Positions 59,900-64,000 of a DNA stretch of 64,000 bases are shown one piece after another (the stretch's first letter is position 1; each line of letters begins with the position of its first letter). This DNA comes from Branchiostoma belcheri (taxonomy: Eukaryota > Chordata > Leptocardii > Amphioxiformes > Branchiostomatidae). Below the pieces are notes generated by a model that made no database searches, was not told where the DNA came from, and saw nothing but the letters and a program-made list of their open reading frames with translations. The DNA lies in NCBI RefSeq assembly GCF_001625305.1, contig NW_017804675.1:1254216-1318215 (forward strand), written 5' to 3'. The position numbers and the translations under genes were made by a program.

Positions 59900-62100
59900 A
59901 TTTTACGCTTAAGATCTCTTTTGACGGATTTTGTGAGCTTATAAGCAACACAAATATGAAAAATTATAGTAGGCACATTATTCCCATTTTCGCTAAGTTT
60001 CTATCTGACAGATACAGATGCAGAATCGCTGTTGGTGGCTTTTATGACCTTCTAAGCAGTGCTACGATAAATGATAATGGGTCAACACAGCATAGAATCT
60101 TATCAACATTTACCATTATCTGTGCGGTTTTTTTTGCAGACGAAGAGCGTTTTTGCCTCGCAGATATAAATGCAGAATCACTGTTGATGGCTTTTTATGA
60201 ACTTTTAAGAATCACAACGATAAATGATAATGGGTCAACTTAGCATAGAATCCGATCAACATTTACCATTATCTCTTTTTTTGCCGACCATGAGAGCATT
60301 TTTTTCCTGGCAGATATAAATGCAGATTTGCCGCTGATGGCTTATAAAGCAACACAATGATAAATGATAATAGGTTGACATTGTTATCGCCATTATCTCT
60401 GCGTTTTTTGCAGACGAAGAGCGTTTTTGCCTGGCAGATGTAGATCAGTGTTGGTGGCTTTTATGACCTTCTAAGCAGTGCTACGATAAATGATAATGGG
60501 TCAACACAGCAACACAACATTTACCATTATCGTTTTGGGGGGTGACCATCAGAGCATTTTTTTCCTAGCAGATATAAATGCAGATTTGCTGCTGATGGCA
60601 TATAAGCAACACAATGATAAACGATAATAGGTTGTCTTTGTTATCGCCATTACAGATTTGAATATATCTTTACATGTAATGGTCCCCACAACACAAAAAT
60701 AGGTAGATATATAAAGGAATGATTTGCTATTAGAAAAAATACCGAAACTTGTGATTAGCCCACTCGATTGTAACACTTTATCAAAGACTTGTGCTATCTC
60801 GTATTATTTGAATAATTATGATATAGATATGTTAGGTTTTATTCGACATTAGGTCTTATTCAACACACTTATCTTATGTTATTACTCTCTTTATGTAGTT
60901 TGCCATACATTGTACCATGTGCAATTGTCGTGCAATAAAGTGATAATAAATGATAATAGGCTGACATTGTTATCACCGTTATCTATGTTTTTCTTTTTTT
61001 TTTTTTTGCCTGGCAGATATAGATGCAGAATCACAGTTCATGGTTTTTTACGACCTTCTAAGCAGTGCTTCGATAAATGATGATGGGTCAACACAGCATA
61101 GAATCTGATCAACATTTACCATCATCATTTTTGGCGACCATGAGAGCATTTTATCCTGGCAGATATAAATGCAGATTTGCCGTTGATGGCTTATAAAGCA
61201 ACACAATGATGAATGGTTGACTTTGTTATCACCATTATCTCTGTGTTTTTTTTTTTTTTTTGCAGACGAAGAGCGTTTTTGCCTGGCAGATACAGATGCA
61301 AAATCAGTGTTGGTGGCTTTTATGACCTTCTAAGCAGTGCTACGATAAATAATGATGGGTCAACACAGCATAGAATCTGATCAACATTTACCACTATCTT
61401 TTTTTTGGCGACCATGAGAGCATTTTAACCTGGCAGATATAAATGCAAAATCGCATTTCATGGCCTATAAACAGCACAATGATAAATTGATAAATGATAA
61501 TAAATTGACAGTTACTTTTGCAGAAGAAGAGCGTTTTTGCCTGGCAGATACAGATGCAGAATCGGTGTTGATGACTTCTTATGACCTTTTAAGCAGCAAC
61601 ACAATGATGCATGATAATAGGTTGACATTGTTATCGCCATTATCTCTGCGTTTTTTTGCAGACGAAGAGCGTTTTTGCCTGGCAGATATAGATGCAGAAT
61701 CACTGTTAAATACTTTTTATGAATATATGAACAACCCAACGATAATAATAATAGGTCAACAGCATAGAATCTGATCAACATTTACCACTATCCTTTTTGG
61801 GTGACGACCATCAAGGCATTTCTTCCTGGCAGATATAAATGCAGATTTCCCGCTGGTGGCATATAAGCAACACAATGATAAATTATAATAGATTGACATT
61901 GTTACTTTTGCAGAAGAATAACGTTTTTGCCTGGCAGATATACATGCAGAATCACTGTTGATGACTTCTCTTATGACCTTACACGCAGCAACACAATGAT
62001 GCATGATAATAGGTTGACTTTGTTATCGCCATTATCTCTGCATTTTTTGCAGACGAAGAGCGTTTTTGCCTGGCAGATACAGATGCAGAGTGGGGTTGTG
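59900..62100. repeat. Tandem array of about 130-base units in two alternating types
   Basis: Type 1 units carry gacgaagagcgtttttgcct (60138, 60414, 61265, 61661, 62053; variants at 61516 and 61912). Type 2 units carry gaccatgagagcattttttt (60288, 60546, 61137, 61411, 61806). Both share ggcagatataaatgcaga, a gatggc block, acaatgataaatgataat and an atttaccattatc-like end, so they come from one ancestral unit. An unrelated stretch interrupts at about 60650-60950. Some units stay open (DEERFCLADINAES-type reading), but stops and frame changes occur. Confidence 0.85.
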
Positions 62101-62339
62101 TAGTGTGTTAATCTCGCCCCTGATACCCACAAGACAGATCGTACGTTATAACGGTCTGTACGCCGGGGAGCGCGCAGCACAGTGGCGGAGCCTATGAGCA
62201 TCCCTCACCAGGTAATGCGTGCGGTATCTCTTCCCATCTCCTCACCCTGAAAGACCTGCTAGATGTATCACACAACCGTGCCGGATTCCATCACTCTTGG
62301 AACAAGTCTTCTATCAGGGCGCGATGATCGGAAGCTATA

Positions 62340-63160
62340 CGCGGCGTGTTTGTGCATGCACGTCCGGTAAGTTTCTCCAGTAGATCTCAGAACCACATAC
62401 CAGCCCAGAAAAGAACAAGAAATATACATGCTTTCACATATCAGAGTTATCAACCAAGGATTGAGGTATAGATTCAAAAGCTAAGGGCGGTCCTACAGGC
62501 TATACAGATACAGAAGCTTCGTCGCGGTGTGCGTATATATGTAGGCCCGGTAAGTATTGATCCACATGATCGTGGAACCATACACCAGCCCAGAAAAGAA
62601 CAAGAAATAGCCTTGCCTTCACATATCAGAGTTATCAACCTAGGATTGAGGTATAGATTCAAAAGCTAAGGGCGGTCCTACAGACTATACAGATACAGAT
62701 ACAGAAGCTTCGTCGTGGCGTGCGTATACGTACATGCAGGCCCGGTAAGTATCTCTATTTGATCGTGGAACCATACAACAGCCCAGAAAAGAACATGAAA
62801 CAGCCATGCCTTTAAATATCAGAGTTATCAACCAAGGATTGAGGTACAGATACAGAAGCTGTTGTGTTACGCCGAAGGGCGGTTCTACAGGCTATACAGA
62901 TACAGATAGAGAAGCTGGTGTGTTACGCCGAAGGTCAGTTCTACAGTTTAAACAGATACAGATACAGAAGCTGGAGGGGCGGTTCCACTGGCTATACAGA
63001 TACAGATACAGCTACAGGCTATACAGCTACAGATACAGAAGCTGGTGTGTTACGCCGAACGGCGGTTCTACAGTTTATACAGATACAGATACAGAAGCTA
63101 CGCGGCGTGCGTCTGCATGCGCGCCCGGTAAATCTCTCCACTTGATCGCGGAAGCATATG
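62340..63160 (+). repeat. Tandem array of retrotransposon tail segments
   Basis: A unit of about 190 bases (ccggtaagt, tcgtggaaccatac, cagcccagaaaagaacaaga, cacatatcagagttatcaac, ggattgaggtatagattcaa, then ctatacagatacagaagctt) recurs from 62355, 62547 and 62741, and ends in several short copies of the ttacgccgaagggcggttYt tail to 63110. The 216-codon frame across it is a translation of the repeat. Confidence 0.8.
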
Positions 63161-64000
63161 CTCGGGTCGAGATCCCGTCTCCGTTGATTGCTCCCGGCGT
63201 GTGTTCGGGGTCAGTTGACCGATCGGGGTCCGCGCAAAGCGTGCCCGACGGACCGCGGCCACAAAGTGGACAATTTAGTACAACTCGGCGTAACGTATGG
63301 CCGTGTCAGATAGCGCCGCTTTCATCCCAGTTTAAGCCAGTAATGGTCGATAAGATGTTATCCGACATTTCCACGTACCATACGTCAGATGTTACTCCTC
63401 AGGCTACTGGAGAACCGCGGAAATCTGTGATATCAAACCACAAGGCCGTCAATTAGTGCATGGATGCTGCTGTATGTCAACCAGGCGGCAAAAAGTATGA
63501 AAGACAAAGGCACATAAAATACTGAGGGAAATTACATGTTGGAACATGTAGCAAATTTAGTAACAGAATTTTACATAGATGCAATGAAAACGTTGCATGG
63601 CTCATCACATCAAATCATCCACATTGGCTGCTCCCAAGACAACGTTACAGAAGCCTTTGAGCATCTTTGTACTGCAGGTTATTTCAAAACTCAAGACTCG
63701 GTCACAAAATATTGAAGGATGCGAAGATTTCAACCTGTCCTTCCAGTACACTGCGCTGAATACTGAATCATTCGGAATAGTTTTGTAATCTAAAAACTAT
63801 GCCTTGTAGTACTGTAACGCACGTACATGTAGGTGTTCCAGCCAGCTTCTTTGGTGCACAGGCAAGGAAGACTTAGGGGCTTAAAAATACAATCGGAAGT
63901 GTTGAAACCCAATAACACCATTAGAGAAACATTTTAAGATGTCACGATTCCACCATATCCTTCCAATGCCCCTACGTTGGTTATTTTTGAATCTGTAGAC
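63161..64000. other. No gene seen
   Basis: No repeat or domain recognised; the window ends here. Confidence 0.3.

Noticed and set aside
59869..60243. 124-codon frame, and a similar one at 61460-61774
   Set aside because: They read through the tandem array; neighbouring units have stops and frame changes, so no gene is claimed.
62806..63456. 216-codon plus-strand frame, the longest in its region
   Set aside because: The first half is the retrotransposon tail repeat (YTDTE-type reading) and the rest has no domain.
1..64000. CRISPR arrays, bacterial operons or terminators
   Set aside because: No regularly spaced identical repeats with unique spacers and no prokaryotic gene organisation; the window is eukaryotic.

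Overview
The window looks like nuclear DNA from an amphioxus (Branchiostoma, a cephalochordate). It is AT-leaning, intron-rich and loaded with repeats. The repeats include a non-LTR retrotransposon tail whose units read TTACGCCGAAAGGCGGTTAT followed by (ACAGAT)n, tRNA-headed SINEs with a conserved body, and many short inverted-repeat elements. The species assignment is inference; no database was searched.

The only genes I can support are two tandem paralogues on the minus strand, gene A (13978-21507) and gene B (34073-45945). Each encodes a single-pass immunoglobulin-superfamily receptor: V-type Ig domain, two C2-type Ig domains, a transmembrane segment with a GxxxG motif, a basic cytoplasmic stalk, a YYNM motif (YxxM and YxN at once, as in CD28), a PPPY motif, a short conserved linker exon and a C-terminal SH3 domain. 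The exon lengths of A and B match one for one (294/297, 279/279, 237/237, 69/69, 209/209 bases), and every original junction is phase 1. The V domain lacks both canonical cysteines in both genes. The signal-peptide exons were not found and probably lie upstream (21.5-34 kb for A, beyond 46 kb for B).

Gene B carries the most unusual structures. Its V exon is interrupted by a 552-base intron made of retrotransposon sequence and bounded by the 6-base direct repeat GACCTT. That repeat supplies AAG|GTC at both ends, so splicing restores the ancestral frame exactly; gene A has no such intron. Its two C2 exons sit inside arrays of truncated copies of themselves: 5' halves with acceptor sites on the upstream side (six for C2-1, three for C2-2) and 3' edges with donor sites on the downstream side (three each).

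Layout: 1-13.9 kb, repeats only (PIF/Harbinger-like MITEs, a SINE nested in a foldback element, tandem duplications). 14.0-21.5 kb, gene A, with a piggyBac-like MITE and a 171-base assembly gap in an intron. 21.5-34 kb, intergenic, with a truncated V-exon edge, a MITE, a 68-76 base minisatellite and a CpG-rich stretch. 34.1-45.9 kb, gene B. 46-64 kb, no recognised gene: a long hairpin, SINEs, MITEs, a roughly 2.2 kb tandem array of about 130-base units (59.9-62.1 kb) and a tandem array of retrotransposon tails (62.3-63.2 kb).
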